Source: Pezicula radicicola (Eukaryota; Ascomycota; Leotiomycetes; Helotiales; Dermateaceae). From it: a stretch of 64,000 bases of DNA. Both the position numbers and the translations under genes were made by a program. Positions 63,140-64,000 of this stretch are shown here, piece after piece. The notes beneath the pieces are model-generated. The model had not been told where the DNA came from, ran no database searches, and saw nothing but the letters and a program-made list of their open reading frames with translations. Position 1 is the stretch's first letter. Each line of letters begins with the position of its first letter. The stretch is taken from assembly GCA_003008705.1 (NCBI GenBank), contig PDUO01000012.1, positions 944,870-1,008,869 on the forward strand. Direction: 5' to 3'.

Positions 63140-64000
63140 AAGGTGTTTGTATTAGGACAAGACGTGGGTAGAAAAATGTTAGATATAGCCGATATTTTGT
63201 TAGGACATTTTTCTATGGAATATTTATCGAATAAAATTCCCAAGATCATATCTCACAATACTAGGAGTCGAGAAGTAAATGAATGTTGGCTTTTGTGGGT
63301 GTTAATACCTCGCACGATCACATTGAAGTCCAATTTTCGTCTTAGACTTTACTGTACAAATTATAAATAAAGTATTGAAATTGGAAAACTAATAGGGCAA
63401 AAAATTGGCTATTGTCAAAATATCAGACTTACATTCGCAGAGTTACAGAGCAAAAGTTAAGACAAGAACTAGAGAAACACTTCACTTGAGGGCATTCATT
63501 GCACAATAGGATTCTCGAAAGTATATAGGCCATCCCAGATATCTTTCCTCGTATGCCCGTTCTTGTGCTGTCAGGCAACCTTGGCAGGGTGCCGTTTGGC
63601 TTTCGTGGACGTTACCTTGTTGGAGCGGAAGATGGAAAGGCAGAGGAGTGGAAGGAGAGTCGCCTGCGAGAAAGGATCAAATAATTGGAGACTTCCTCAC
63701 GCTTCATGAGTTTTGCGCAGACGTGGTCGTGTTGGAGGAAATAGAGAGAAGTGGGAAGGGACAGGAAAACATCGCCTTTTCGCGGTTTACATCAGCTTGC
63801 AGATGTAGACAATTTGACCTTGCGTCTCCGTACGCCCTATTTCAAGACTCTGGCCCTGCTCTGTCCTCGTCCTGGTGTTCCTTCCTAGAACGAGGTAGAG
63901 TAGAGCAGCCTAGCCTGAACGAGCTCGCACTTTCCTCTTTACACCTCGCTTCCGGAATCTAGTGATGACATCAAAAAACAGAGGCAAAGAAGATGCAATA
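63140..64000. other. Intergenic to window edge
   Basis: An open frame at 63648-63962 has no introns or motifs and is not accepted as a gene. Nothing else recognised. Confidence 0.5.

Noticed and set aside
63648..63962. 104-codon open frame near the right edge
   Set aside because: No introns, motifs or context to support it.

Overview
This is a 64 kb window of nuclear DNA from a filamentous ascomycete (Pezizomycotina). The genes are compact and carry short GT-AG introns, mostly 45-90 nt. Families typical of the group are present: Zn2Cys6 regulators, DUF6594 proteins, type-B carboxylesterases, subgroup-C chitinases, LysM proteins and a SUR7/PalI protein. The overall style would fit Leotiomycetes, but the sequence alone does not fix the class. 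Joining exons by hand gave closed reading frames for about 17 intact genes; a further gene runs off the left edge. At least five decayed genes are also present.

Layout. 0-2.2 kb: 3' part of a membrane protein gene (+). 2.7-12 kb: two secreted type-B carboxylesterase paralogues (-) flanking a dead STAND/NACHT-ankyrin gene that carries a 567 bp inverted-repeat transposable element. 13-15 kb: divergent protein kinase (-). 16.9-18.6 kb: DHA1-type MFS exporter (+). 19.7-25.3 kb: decayed zone with a nonsense-riddled fragment, an MFS sugar transporter with two TGG-to-TAG stops, an unknown membrane protein (-) and a broken DUF6594 gene (+). 26-29.8 kb: intact DUF6594 gene (-) and a protein resembling a degenerate retropepsin (-). 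32.3-39 kb: SUR7/PalI protein (+), DUF4140/DUF4139 protein (-), PTR2-type peptide transporter (-). 41.2-45.5 kb: short-chain dehydrogenase (+) tail-to-tail with a Zn2Cys6 regulator (-). 45.6-46.5 kb: frameshifted F-box/LRR-like relic. 47.1-54.5 kb: subgroup-C chitinase (-) divergent from a 10-exon LysM protein gene (+), a known chitin-related pairing. 54.5-55.6 kb: conserved unknown membrane-anchored protein (-). 56.7-63.1 kb: alpha-glucoside-type permease (-), intronless cytosolic sulfatase (+), regulator with two tandem Zn2Cys6 clusters (+).

The most interesting unit is the last one. Permease and sulfatase share a 594 bp divergent promoter with four copies of a CCG-N4-CCG direct repeat, the type of site zinc-cluster proteins bind, and a double-zinc-cluster regulator follows. 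I infer a small regulon for importing and desulfating a sulfated sugar or glycoside. The decayed genes often show C-to-T (or G-to-A) stop codons, compatible with repeat-induced point mutation, though no index could be computed here.
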